From an uncultured Peptostreptococcaceae bacterium (lineage in GTDB: Bacteria > Bacillota > Clostridia > Peptostreptococcales > Anaerovoracaceae): 64,000 nt of DNA. The position numbers were made by a program, and so were the translations under genes. Every line of letters begins with the position of its first letter. Within the stretch, counting starts at the first letter, position 1. The DNA is taken from the NCBI GenBank assembly GCA_910588185.1, contig CAJUQR010000005.1, forward strand, positions 62,001 to 126,000, read 5' to 3'. Positions 26,893-34,803 of this stretch are shown here, piece by piece. The notes beneath the pieces were generated by a model, which did no database searches, was not told where the DNA came from, and worked only from the letters and a program-made list of their open reading frames with translations.

Positions 26893-27376
26893 AAGAAAAG
26901 ATGCTGAAAAAAGAAGAGAAGATATAATAATGTCGATTCCTACGTTTATAAATCAGCTTTTGCTGCTTTTGAGCAGCGGAATGGTTCTTCAGGAAGCCAT
27001 GGATAAAATTGCGCTTAAATATGGAGAAGATGGTGGAGATAAAAATTATTTTACTAAGTCGGTATATGAATTATATGAAGTCAGTAAGAAGAACGGAGAT
27101 AATTTTTTGAATAGTTTTTGTAAATTTGGAAAGGAGTCTCATGTGAAAGAATTTTCCCGTGTATCAGGTATATTGCTTGACAGCAGAGACAGGGGAACAC
27201 AGATGTGGGACAGGCTGGCAGAAGAAGGAGAACGTTTGTGGGAAGAGAGAAGGAGAAGGGCTATGGAAAAGATTAAGATAGCGGAGAGCAAGATGAGCTT
27301 TCCTCTTGGAATTATGCTCATAGCTTTGATAATAATTACAGCAGCGCCTGCCATGTTGCAGATGTATATAAATTAA
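26876..27376 (+). CDS. tadC: Tad pilus platform protein TadC (short)
   Basis: 166 residues, about half to two-thirds of a typical TadC. The T2SSF domain is present (LLLLSSGMVLQEAMDKI, then FSRVSGILLDSRDRGTQMWDRL), and a single C-terminal membrane helix (about 142-164). N-terminal membrane helices seen in other TadC are missing; the protein begins with a charged segment (YRRKDAEKRRED). It probably pairs with TadB. Start lies within tadB, coupled. Confidence 0.85.
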   Translation: MILNYRRKDAEKRREDIIMSIPTFINQLLLLLSSGMVLQEAMDKIALKYGEDGGDKNYFTKSVYELYEVSKKNGDNFLNSFCKFGKESHVKEFSRVSGILLDSRDRGTQMWDRLAEEGERLWEERRRRAMEKIKIAESKMSFPLGIMLIALIIITAAPAMLQMYIN

Positions 27377-27389
27377 AAGGAGGTAAAAT

Positions 27390-27554
27390 ATGAGAAAATG
27401 GGGAAGAAATACTCTACATAACAAACAGGGTATGGAAATGGTTCAGGTAGCGATTTTAGTGGCCATCGCCGTTACGCTTGGGCTGATATTTAAATCTGAG
27501 ATTACGGATTTTGTAAATGATACTTTTAGTTCCTTGAGCAAAAGCAAATTTTAG
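27390..27554 (+). CDS. flp: Flp-type pilin subunit (54 residues)
   Basis: A very small gene between tadC and the pseudopilin genes, preceded by AAAAGGAGGTAAAAT (AGGAGG 6 nt before the ATG). The product is 54 residues: a short basic leader ending at Gly14, then MEMVQVAILVAIAVTLGLIF (15-34), a hydrophobic helix with Glu directly after the putative processing site, and a short tail with FVNDTFSSL. This is the pattern of Gram-positive Flp/Flp1 pilins cleaved after Gly by a TadV-type peptidase. It should be the main pilus subunit. No peptidase gene is in the window. Confidence 0.85.
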   Translation: MRKWGRNTLHNKQGMEMVQVAILVAIAVTLGLIFKSEITDFVNDTFSSLSKSKF

Positions 27555-27564
27555 AGGTGATAAA

Positions 27565-27786
27565 GTGATAGTCAATAAAAGAGGCAGTCTTTATGTTGAA
27601 GCATCTATGGTAATGCCTATGGTTTTTATGATTATAACTGGACTTATAGGAATAGTGATGTGGTTTAACGGGTGCCTTTTTGAACAAGTAAACAATCATC
27701 TTAACATGTGGAATGAACTAAATAAAGGTATTGAGGCTAAATATATGAGGAACTTGGATGGAATCAAAGAAATTTTTGACCAATAA
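27565..27786 (+). CDS. TadE-like pseudopilin, short
   Basis: 73 residues, GTG start after GAGGTGATAAA. RGSLYVEASMVMPMVFMIITGLIGIVMWF is the conserved TadE N-terminus: Gly, then Glu in the hydrophobic helix. The remainder is a short amphipathic region. It would be a minor pilin or anchor subunit. It overlaps the next gene by 29 nt. Confidence 0.75.
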   Translation: MIVNKRGSLYVEASMVMPMVFMIITGLIGIVMWFNGCLFEQVNNHLNMWNELNKGIEAKYMRNLDGIKEIFDQ

Positions 27787-28993
27787 AAAAGGCTCTTTTA
27801 TTGTATTAGCTGTGATGATATTCACTGCACTTTTAATACTGATATTTGCGGTTATAAAGGTATCTTTAGACACAGCTTTAAATTCTACTGTAAATAGTCT
27901 TGGAATATTGTGGGGCAAAAGTATACTTGGAGAATATGATCTGTTTTTGAAAGACAGGTATGGAATATTGGGATTCTGTGGAGATAATTATTCGGTTGAG
28001 GAGAAACTTGATTTTTACTCTCAATATTCGTTCGCTAAGAAAAAGTATATAAAAGTTAATAGTATCAGAGCCAGTGTAGAGGATTATAGACTTGATGATT
28101 TGGAAGAGTTTAAAGCACAAATAGGCGAGATAGTTATGCACGGGATAAAACCGGTTAAGTATAAAGATTTAGATTCAAAAAATACACAAGATGGTGACAG
28201 ATATATAAATAGTCTGTGGATAAAAGAGAATTTGCCTTCTTTTGGAAAGGCAGAAAGGTTTTATCTTGCAGAGATTGTCAGTAAAATTAAGTCGGGAATT
28301 AAGGCAGAGGATATGATAAATGAGATTGCCACAGATAAATATATATTGGATTTTTTTAAGACGTGTATGCATGAAATAGATCTAGGAAAGACGTATTTTA
28401 ATTGTGAAGTTGAATATATTGTAAGTGGTAAGCTAAGCGATAAAGAATCTAAAAAAGATGTTAAGAATAAGATAACAAACATGAGAAATTTACTTAACCT
28501 ATACTATTTATATAGCTGTCCTGAAAAGAGACAAGCAATATTTGCTTTAGCAGAAACTGTCACTCCAGGGCCTGCCGCAATCCTTACACAGGCAGTAATG
28601 ATGGAGACATGGGCATATTTAGAGGCAGAGAATGATGTAAATATACTATACGATAAAGGGACAGTTCCGCTTCTGAAAAAGGACTGTAATTGGGCTTTGT
28701 CTCTTGAAAATGTATTTAATTCCAATGGGGAAGTCAAAGATGACAAGGATTCGGCTGATAAAAAACGATATATTTCACCTCAAACCGTAGAAGGAGAAGA
28801 TTATTTATCATATTTGTCTTTGCTTTTATGTGGACTCACGGAACAAACTAAGCTGCTTCGCATAATGGATCTTATACAGATAAACGGAAAATATCTTTAC
28901 TGTGGATCATTTTTAATAAAAGACTACTGCTTTGGTTTAGAATACATTATAAAGGTTAACGGCAATGAACATAAGTTTAAAGAAATATATTGA
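27758..28993 (+). CDS. Tad-locus membrane protein, DUF5702-like
   Basis: 411 residues. KKGSFIVLAVMIFTALLILIFAVIKVSLD (about 10-38) is a TadG/TadE-like N-terminal helix with the Gly before it. A long extracellular part follows with the pattern GEYDLFLKDRYGILGF (about 57-72) seen in DUF5702 proteins of clostridial tad loci. It has few Cys and no catalytic motif that I recognise. It is coupled to both neighbours (29-nt overlaps). The role is assumed to be pilus scaffold or minor pilin. Confidence 0.7.
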   Translation: MESKKFLTNKKGSFIVLAVMIFTALLILIFAVIKVSLDTALNSTVNSLGILWGKSILGEYDLFLKDRYGILGFCGDNYSVEEKLDFYSQYSFAKKKYIKVNSIRASVEDYRLDDLEEFKAQIGEIVMHGIKPVKYKDLDSKNTQDGDRYINSLWIKENLPSFGKAERFYLAEIVSKIKSGIKAEDMINEIATDKYILDFFKTCMHEIDLGKTYFNCEVEYIVSGKLSDKESKKDVKNKITNMRNLLNLYYLYSCPEKRQAIFALAETVTPGPAAILTQAVMMETWAYLEAENDVNILYDKGTVPLLKKDCNWALSLENVFNSNGEVKDDKDSADKKRYISPQTVEGEDYLSYLSLLLCGLTEQTKLLRIMDLIQINGKYLYCGSFLIKDYCFGLEYIIKVNGNEHKFKEIY

Positions 28994-29624
28994 TAAAGTT
29001 TTTAAAAATAAATATGGAAGCTATATAACAGAAGCAGCCATATCATTGCCTGTTTTGATTATCTGTGTATGTGCTTTGACTTTGATAATTAAGATAGTGA
29101 CTATCTGTGAAGCGATATGCTTTAATACTGTGTGGGAAGTCAGAGACGCCGGGCTTGCAGCCTATAATAAAGTAACTAATGTTTCCCTTTGCAAAAAAAT
29201 AGAAGATAGGGTGCTTGCCTGCGACAGTTCTTTGACTGACTTTGAGATTACAAAGTATAGGTATCTCTATAGTAAAGACGGAATTGATGACTTGATTTCT
29301 TTAGACGCTAAAGCAACATTTAATGTTGTAAACGCTGTAGGAATAAATGGCAGAATTGAATTTGAAGAAAATGTTCTTGTCCGTGGATTCACCGGTACTT
29401 TAAGAGATGAAAATCCTATAGCCGAAGAGCAATTTAAAGACGGACAAAAGGCTAAAAGTGTAGTGGTTTTTCCAAGATATGGAGTAAGATTTCATATTAA
29501 AGAATGCCGCTATGTTAAAATCTATGACGAGGAAGGAAGTTATAAGTTGGTGATGGATAAAAAGGACGCTGAATTAAAAGGTTTTACACCTTGCTTAGTG
29601 TGTGGAGGTGCTGCAAATGCTTGA
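28965..29624 (+). CDS. TadE/TadG-like pseudopilin
   Basis: 219 residues. After a basic start (LKKYIDKVFKNKYG) comes ITEAAISLPVLIICVCALTLIIKIVTI (about 20-46), the Gly/Glu/Pro pattern of TadE. The extracellular part has no clear domain and ends with a Cys pair (CLVCGG, about 211-216) that, with C175 near FHIKECRYV, resembles a small metal- or disulfide-stabilised knob. It overlaps the preceding gene (29 nt) and the next. Confidence 0.7.
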   Translation: MNISLKKYIDKVFKNKYGSYITEAAISLPVLIICVCALTLIIKIVTICEAICFNTVWEVRDAGLAAYNKVTNVSLCKKIEDRVLACDSSLTDFEITKYRYLYSKDGIDDLISLDAKATFNVVNAVGINGRIEFEENVLVRGFTGTLRDENPIAEEQFKDGQKAKSVVVFPRYGVRFHIKECRYVKIYDEEGSYKLVMDKKDAELKGFTPCLVCGGAANA

Positions 29625-30147
29625 CAGACATATTGTAAATTTGGATAAAGAAAAATTGCCTTTTAGAGAAAAGATTGCGTTTTTGCTTAACGGAGGGTGT
29701 AAGAGTATATTCCCGATAAGTATAATTGAAGATAGTGACGGTATAAAAGGCTTTTATAAAATATCGGGCTATAAAAAGTTATCAGGTTTTGAGCAAATGA
29801 GCGCGGGAGATGTGCTTACAGTCTTGGAAAAAACCATAGATGCCATAGATGAGTGCAGACAGTATCTAATATTTCCGGAAGAATTTGTAATAGATACTGA
29901 TACAGTATATACTGACAGCAGTTTTAAAAATGTTAAGTTTACATATGTACCAAGTAAAGAAGATGCTACTGAATCAAGAAAAATTTTAAAATTTATAGAT
30001 GAGCTTAAAGATATAACTACTGAAAGCGGTAAATTATATCTTAATATGACAGGAGAGCTTTTCGCTGTAGAAAATTTAAGCAGAACTAATATTAGAGCTA
30101 TGCTTATGCAGATGAAGAGAGAAATCAATATTTGTCATATAGTATAA
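29617..30147 (+). CDS. DUF6382-like cytoplasmic protein ending the tad operon
   Basis: 176 residues from the ATG, which follows GGAGGTG at 6 nt; a GTG 15 nt upstream includes that site. No membrane segment. The middle (MSAGDVLTVLEKTIDAIDECRQYLI then FVIDTDTVYTD) resembles the N-terminal DUF6382 domain of proteins encoded in clostridial tad loci. Those usually carry a C-terminal FHA domain, which is absent here; the stop is clean. The start overlaps the upstream stop by 8 nt, and a terminator follows. Confidence 0.65.
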   Translation: MLDRHIVNLDKEKLPFREKIAFLLNGGCKSIFPISIIEDSDGIKGFYKISGYKKLSGFEQMSAGDVLTVLEKTIDAIDECRQYLIFPEEFVIDTDTVYTDSSFKNVKFTYVPSKEDATESRKILKFIDELKDITTESGKLYLNMTGELFAVENLSRTNIRAMLMQMKREINICHIV

Positions 30148-30163
30148 GACATTTGTGAATTAT

Positions 30164-30206
30164 TGCTCCATTTTATCTTATCTAAATAGAATGGAGCATT
30201 TTATTT
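30164..30206 (+). terminator. terminator of the tad operon
   Basis: TGCTCCATT (30164-30172) / AATGGAGCA (30190-30198) followed by TTTTATTT. Confidence 0.85.
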
Positions 30207-30268
30207 GGACTTAAGGAATAAATATATTTATCTATAATAAACTGTAATAAAGGTGGGGAGGGAATACA

Positions 30269-30778
30269 ATGCCAGTAAAAATGCGTAGAAGAAGAGTGAA
30301 AAAAAGAAGACGTCCAGGTGATATTTCTAGGATGAAATTTGTTTGGATTATTGCTATAATGATATTGGCAGTTTTTCTTGGCTATCTTACTGCTAAATTT
30401 GTCATAGGTCCTTTGCTTGGATATAATGCTGACGAGAGTCCTATTAAGATTGCAGGAAACGAAACGTCTCAATCAGAAGATGATAAAGATAAAAGTGATA
30501 AGGAAGATAAAGATAACAAAGAAGATAAAACTGTGTCAAATGACAAATCAAAGGCTGAAGAGGGATATGCGCTTCAATTTGGCGTATTTTCAAGCAAAGA
30601 GGCTGCCAATGAGATGTCTACGAGTCTTTCTGAAAAGGGTATAGACAACAAGGTCATTGAAGATGACAATATGTATAAAGTTATAAGCCCTGTAATAAAG
30701 ACAAAAGACGAAGCGATAAACAAGCTTAACGATATTAAGGATAAAGACGTGGAAGACGTTTTTATAGCGTCTTTTTAG
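30269..30778 (+). CDS. Membrane-anchored SPOR-domain protein
   Basis: 169 residues. A very basic cytoplasmic tip (MRRRRVKKRRR), one membrane helix (about 23-45), an acidic/lysine low-complexity linker (about 68-94) and a SPOR domain (about 98-169, YALQFGVFSSKEAANEMSTSL). SPOR domains bind denuded peptidoglycan at septa, so it probably acts in division or sporulation septum. A TATAAT at 30233-30238 lies upstream with no good -35. The ATG is preceded by GGTGGGGAGGG. It ends 11 nt before rarA. Confidence 0.85.
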   Translation: MPVKMRRRRVKKRRRPGDISRMKFVWIIAIMILAVFLGYLTAKFVIGPLLGYNADESPIKIAGNETSQSEDDKDKSDKEDKDNKEDKTVSNDKSKAEEGYALQFGVFSSKEAANEMSTSLSEKGIDNKVIEDDNMYKVISPVIKTKDEAINKLNDIKDKDVEDVFIASF

Positions 30779-30789
30779 AGGAGAAAAGT

Positions 30790-32061
30790 ATGATTCCATT
30801 ATCCACAAGGATGAGACCGCAAACGCTTGAAGAATTCAAAGGACAAGAACATTTTTTATACCCGGGGTCACTATTTTATAATTCTATAAAAAACAGAACT
30901 TTTGATTCAGCAATATTTTTTGGCCCGTCCGGTACAGGAAAGACTACTCTTGCAAGAATTATTGCAAGAGAAATGGATGGCAGTTTTTATGAGTTAAATG
31001 CTTCTGTTACCGGAACAAAAGAACTTAAGGAGTTGATTGAAAGAGCCAAAGACAGCTTTTATGGCTTAGAGAAAAAGACGACATATGTTTATATAGATGA
31101 ATTTCACAGATGGAATAAGCTGCAGCAGGATTCTTTGCTCAAAGCTCTCGAAGAAGGTGTAATAAAATTTATCGGAAGCACGACAGAGAATCCATATTTT
31201 TCTGTAAATAATGCTATAATCAGCCGTGTAAGAAATATATATGAATTTAAGCGTCTTGACAAGGAAGTACTTGCCGGGATAATAAAAAGGGCTATTGAAG
31301 ATAAAGACAGGGGCATAGGCGCTTTGAATATACAGTGGCAGAATGAGGCTATTAATATACTTGCGGAGTTTTCTAACGGCGATGCGAGAGTTGCCCTTGA
31401 TATGGTGGGATTTATCGCTGATAATATTGAAGCGGACAAGCCTGTAACAAAGGAAAATGTGGCGGAAGCCATGCAAAGGAAGATAGGCTTTTATGATAGA
31501 GGGGATGACAGATACAATCTTCTAAGTGCACTTCAAAAGTCGGTGAGAGGAAGTGATCCGGATGCTGCGGTTCATTATCTTGCCAGGCTTATGGATGGCG
31601 GTGCTGATATTCAGATGATAGGACGCAGACTTATGGTGATGGCCAGTGAAGATATTGGTATGGCATATCCGTCGGCTATTTCAATAGTGACATCATGTGT
31701 ACAAGCAGCGCTTATGGTTGGTATGCCTGAGGCAGTAATCAATTTGAGCCATGCGGTGATTCTTCTTGCATCCGCACCTAAATCAAATTCTGCGTATATG
31801 GCTTATGACGCTGCTTTAACAGACATAAAAAATAAAAAAATAGATGATGTGCCGGCTCATCTAAAGGATAGTCATTATAATGGCGCTAAGACCATGGGCT
31901 TTGGGGTGGAATATAAATATCCTCATGCTTATGGAGGATATGTAAAACAGCAATATTTGCCGGATAATTTATACAGAGAAGGCGTTAAATATTATAAACC
32001 GACTGATAACGGCTCAGAAAGTTCATTTAAAAGATATTTAGAAAGTTTGGATAAGAAATAA
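30790..32061 (+). CDS. rarA: Replication-associated recombination protein RarA (MgsA)
   Basis: 423 residues, a cytoplasmic AAA+ ATPase that acts at stalled replication forks. Walker A FGPSGTGKTT (about 46-55); Walker B YVYIDEFHRWNKLQQDSLLKALEEG (a clamp-loader-like box with DEFHR in place of the usual DEIHR); sensor 1 GSTTENPYF. The C-terminal tetramerisation part (about 270-423) ends with the family motif HAYGGYVKQQYLPDNL. The start overlaps nothing; GAGGAGAAAAGT precedes the ATG. The stop and the ispH ATG overlap (TAATG). Confidence 0.93.
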   Translation: MIPLSTRMRPQTLEEFKGQEHFLYPGSLFYNSIKNRTFDSAIFFGPSGTGKTTLARIIAREMDGSFYELNASVTGTKELKELIERAKDSFYGLEKKTTYVYIDEFHRWNKLQQDSLLKALEEGVIKFIGSTTENPYFSVNNAIISRVRNIYEFKRLDKEVLAGIIKRAIEDKDRGIGALNIQWQNEAINILAEFSNGDARVALDMVGFIADNIEADKPVTKENVAEAMQRKIGFYDRGDDRYNLLSALQKSVRGSDPDAAVHYLARLMDGGADIQMIGRRLMVMASEDIGMAYPSAISIVTSCVQAALMVGMPEAVINLSHAVILLASAPKSNSAYMAYDAALTDIKNKKIDDVPAHLKDSHYNGAKTMGFGVEYKYPHAYGGYVKQQYLPDNLYREGVKYYKPTDNGSESSFKRYLESLDKK

Positions 32062-34025
32062 TGACAAAAATTATAAGAGCAGCTAACTCCGGATTTTGCT
32101 TTGGAGTTAAACAAGCGATAGAAAAGACAGAAAATCAAATAAAAAATAACAGGGATAACAGAAGAATATTTACTTGTGGTCCTTTGATACATAATAAACT
32201 TGTTACAGATGATTTAAAATCTCGCGGAGTGGACATTATAGAAAATATTTCTGATGCAAACAGCGATGATATTTTGATAGTGAGATCTCATGGAGAGGGA
32301 AAAGCGTTTTGGGATACAGTAGATAAAAAAGGTCTAAAAGTTATAGATGCTACATGCCCGTTTGTAAGTAAAATCCATTCGCTTGCAGAGAACGCTTCTG
32401 AGTCTGGATATAATGTTGTAATAATCGGAGATAAAGATCATCCGGAGGTAAAAGGGATTAAAGGATGGTGCAGCAGCTTTGCATATATAATAAATTCTAA
32501 GGAAGAGGCAGCAGATTTAGAAGCGGATAATCTGTTCATCGTTTGTCAAACTACAATTAAAAAGTCATTACTTGATTCTATAATAGAGGTTTTTCGCAGC
32601 AGGGGAAAAAAGTACACAGTAAAAAATACTATATGCAATGCCACTGCGGAGAGACAAAATAATTGTAAAAAATTAGCTGAAGAATGTGATGCTATGGTAA
32701 TAATAGGAGGTAAAAACAGCTCAAATACACAGAAATTGTATGATATTTCAAAAAAAATCTGCCTAAATACGTATTTTGTTGAAAAAAACGAAGATTTACC
32801 ATTGCACCAACTCTTGAAATGTAATAAAATAGGAGTTGCAGCAGGTGCTTCGACGCCTGAATGCGTAATTAAGGAGGTTATTGCTACGATGAGTGAACAC
32901 ATCACAGACAAGAGCGAAATGAACATGATGGACTTAATGGATGATATTGAAAAATCCTTAAGATTACCACGCGTTGGAGAAATTGTTAACGGAAAGGTAC
33001 ACCAAGTTACTGACAAGGAAGTTATCGTTAACATGGGATGCAAAAAAGACGGAGTAATTCCAAAAGAAGAAGTAACATTAGAGGGAGACCAGAAGCTAGC
33101 AGACTTATTTAAAGATGGCGATGAAATCCAAGCGAAGGTCATTAAGACAGATGACGGGGATGGTGTGATTTTACTCTCCAAGAAGAAGTTAGAAGTTAAT
33201 GAGCATTGGAATGAAATTAATGAAGCTTTGGAAAATAAGACCGTTATCAATGTAAAAGTTTTAAGACAAGTTAACGGAGGCGTAATTGCAGCTTATAAAG
33301 AAGTTACAGGCTTTATTCCACTTTCACAGCTCTCTGATAAATTTGTTGAAAATGCCGAAGAATTTATAGGACAAACTCTCGACGTAAGAGTTACGAGAGT
33401 AGACATGAAAAAAGGCAGAACAGTATTCTCACATAAGGTTGTTTTAGCTGAAGAAAAACAAAAGAAGATTGATGAGATATGGAACAGCTTAAATGTTGAC
33501 GATGTAGTAGAGGGTACAGTAATGAGATTTACTGACTATGGTGCGTTTGTTGATTTAGGCGGAATAGATGGTCTTTTACATATTTCAGAAATTTCATGGG
33601 GCAAGCTTAAACATCCTAAAGAGGTTTTGCAGATAGGCGATAAAGTTAAGGTTAAAATACTTTCAATGAATGCTGAAAAAGGTAAGATTTCACTTGGCCT
33701 TAAGCAGACTACGCCTGAGCCTTGGTCAATAATAAATGAAAAATACCATGTTGATGAAATCGTTACAGGTAAAGTTGTGCAGATTAAAGAATATGGTGCT
33801 TTCATAGAATTAGAACCTGGTCTTGACGGACTCGTTCATATTTCAGAAGTTGCTAACAAGAGAGTAGCAAACATAGCAGAAGAACTCGAAGTTGGACAAG
33901 TTGTTGAAGCTAAGATTCTCGAGATTGATACTGAAAGAAAGAGAATAAGTCTCAGTGTTAAGCAGGCTCTTCCTGAAGAAGAATATGAAGCAGAAGCTGA
34001 TATTGATGAAGAGATAGAAGAATAA
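32061..34025 (+). CDS. ispH-rpsA: Fused IspH (HMBPP reductase) and ribosomal protein S1
   Basis: 654 residues. Residues 1 to about 275 are IspH, the last enzyme of the MEP isoprenoid pathway, with the three 4Fe-4S cysteines C13 (GFCFGV), C99 (DATCPFV) and C192 (TICNAT). Residues 277-654 form four S1 RNA-binding domains, about the length of Bacillus YpfD. The fusion is known in Clostridia. At the junction there is a perfect AAGGAGG (32871-32877) 11 nt before an in-frame ATG (32889, Met277), so a separate 378-residue S1 protein could be made from the same mRNA. The S1 part also looks richer in favoured codons. A terminator follows directly. Confidence 0.93.
   Translation: MTKIIRAANSGFCFGVKQAIEKTENQIKNNRDNRRIFTCGPLIHNKLVTDDLKSRGVDIIENISDANSDDILIVRSHGEGKAFWDTVDKKGLKVIDATCPFVSKIHSLAENASESGYNVVIIGDKDHPEVKGIKGWCSSFAYIINSKEEAADLEADNLFIVCQTTIKKSLLDSIIEVFRSRGKKYTVKNTICNATAERQNNCKKLAEECDAMVIIGGKNSSNTQKLYDISKKICLNTYFVEKNEDLPLHQLLKCNKIGVAAGASTPECVIKEVIATMSEHITDKSEMNMMDLMDDIEKSLRLPRVGEIVNGKVHQVTDKEVIVNMGCKKDGVIPKEEVTLEGDQKLADLFKDGDEIQAKVIKTDDGDGVILLSKKKLEVNEHWNEINEALENKTVINVKVLRQVNGGVIAAYKEVTGFIPLSQLSDKFVENAEEFIGQTLDVRVTRVDMKKGRTVFSHKVVLAEEKQKKIDEIWNSLNVDDVVEGTVMRFTDYGAFVDLGGIDGLLHISEISWGKLKHPKEVLQIGDKVKVKILSMNAEKGKISLGLKQTTPEPWSIINEKYHVDEIVTGKVVQIKEYGAFIELEPGLDGLVHISEVANKRVANIAEELEVGQVVEAKILEIDTERKRISLSVKQALPEEEYEAEADIDEEIEE
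32871..32891 (+). promoter_or_regulatory. internal ribosome-binding site and start for free S1
   Basis: AAGGAGG at 32871-32877 and ATG at 32889-32891, in frame with ispH-rpsA and exactly at the domain boundary (MSEHITDKSEMNMMDLMDD begins the S1 part). Spacing is 11 nt, slightly long but functional in many Firmicutes genes. Confidence 0.65.
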
Positions 34026-34042
34026 TTTAAAATGTACGAAGT

Positions 34043-34068
34043 AAAGCCTCCCTTTTGGGAGGCTTTTT
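34043..34068 (+). terminator. terminator after ispH-rpsA
   Basis: AAGCCTCCC pairs with GGGAGGCTT around a TTTT loop, followed by TTTTT. Confidence 0.9.
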
Positions 34069-34582
34069 GTTATGTTGATTATGCTTGTCCGATAATGATG
34101 CTAAAACTCATGATGTTGTAAAATTCTTGAAAATTTTTAAAAAAAGTCAACAAAACCATTATTTAAGCACAATAAATATAGTTTATTGTGTTTTGCGTTG
34201 ACAAAATAAAGGTTTTTCTTCTATTTTGTCAAATTTATTAATGGTTTGTTGTCTTTTTATATGATTTTTGTAGCAAAAAGTCAATGCTTTAATGCAACTC
34301 TAATTTAAATCGGCAAATCAAAACTCAGAAGAAAGATAATAAATATTAGGGGAATTATTCTAAAAATCTGAATTTATATGCTGGGGAGGGGTAAATTAAC
34401 TAACCAAAAAAGGTTTTTTTAATTAATTGAATGCAATGTAATAATATAAAAATATGTAAAAATTTCCTTTATATGGATGATAAATCAAAATGGTTATTTT
34501 ATGGTTAGACAATTACTCGGAAGTGTTGATATATAAGGGGTTTGGGTTTGCATATATTTATTAAAAATTTGTCGAAAAGATA
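34069..34582. other. non-coding spacer with two strong palindromes
   Basis: No gene is seen. Two adjacent perfect inverted repeats stand out: CACAATAAA (34168-34176) / TTTATTGTG (34182-34190), and TTGACAAAATA (34198-34208) / TATTTTGTCAA (34222-34232). GTCAAC/GTTGAC pairs flank the first. The rest is AT-rich with no long T-runs in terminator position. Together they resemble operator clusters or a small structured RNA, roughly 0.4 kb before the promoter of the giant surface protein. Confidence 0.5.
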
Positions 34583-34611
34583 TTGACACGACGAATTTAT
34601 GGGACTAATAT
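34583..34611 (+). promoter_or_regulatory. probable promoter of the giant surface protein gene
   Basis: TTGACA (34583-34588) and TAATAT (34606-34611) spaced 17 bp; the -10 is only a 4/6 match. GACGA at 34590-34594 and TCGTC at 34616-34620 form a dyad around the -10 and could be an operator. Transcription would start near 34618, leaving a leader of about 185 nt. Confidence 0.5.
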
Positions 34612-34630
34612 ATACTCGTCACTTGAAATA

Positions 34631-34679
34631 TATATTTAGGAATTAGCCGGTTAGGCAAGGAAAAAATTCCTTAAATATG
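34631..34679 (+). promoter_or_regulatory. stem-loop in the long leader of the surface protein gene
   Basis: TATATTTAGGAATT (34631-34644) pairs almost perfectly with AATTCCTTAAATATG (34665-34679), with GCCGGTTAGGC in the loop able to form an inner stem. It has no T-run, so it is not a classic terminator. I compared it with c-di-GMP and other common riboswitch consensus sequences from memory and found no match. Confidence 0.4.
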
Positions 34680-34803
34680 TAAAAAATAATGTCCGGGTTT
34701 TAAGTATAAAAATAAATAGTGACAGTTTACAAACAAAGTTGCCCTGGAAACAATTGTTTTAAGCTTAGGACATTAAGATTTCTTTGAAGAAAGGAGGAGA
34801 AAT

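Noticed and set aside
34612..34803. c-di-GMP riboswitch
   Set aside because: Expected before a clostridial adhesin gene, but none of the conserved class I or II core sequences could be found.
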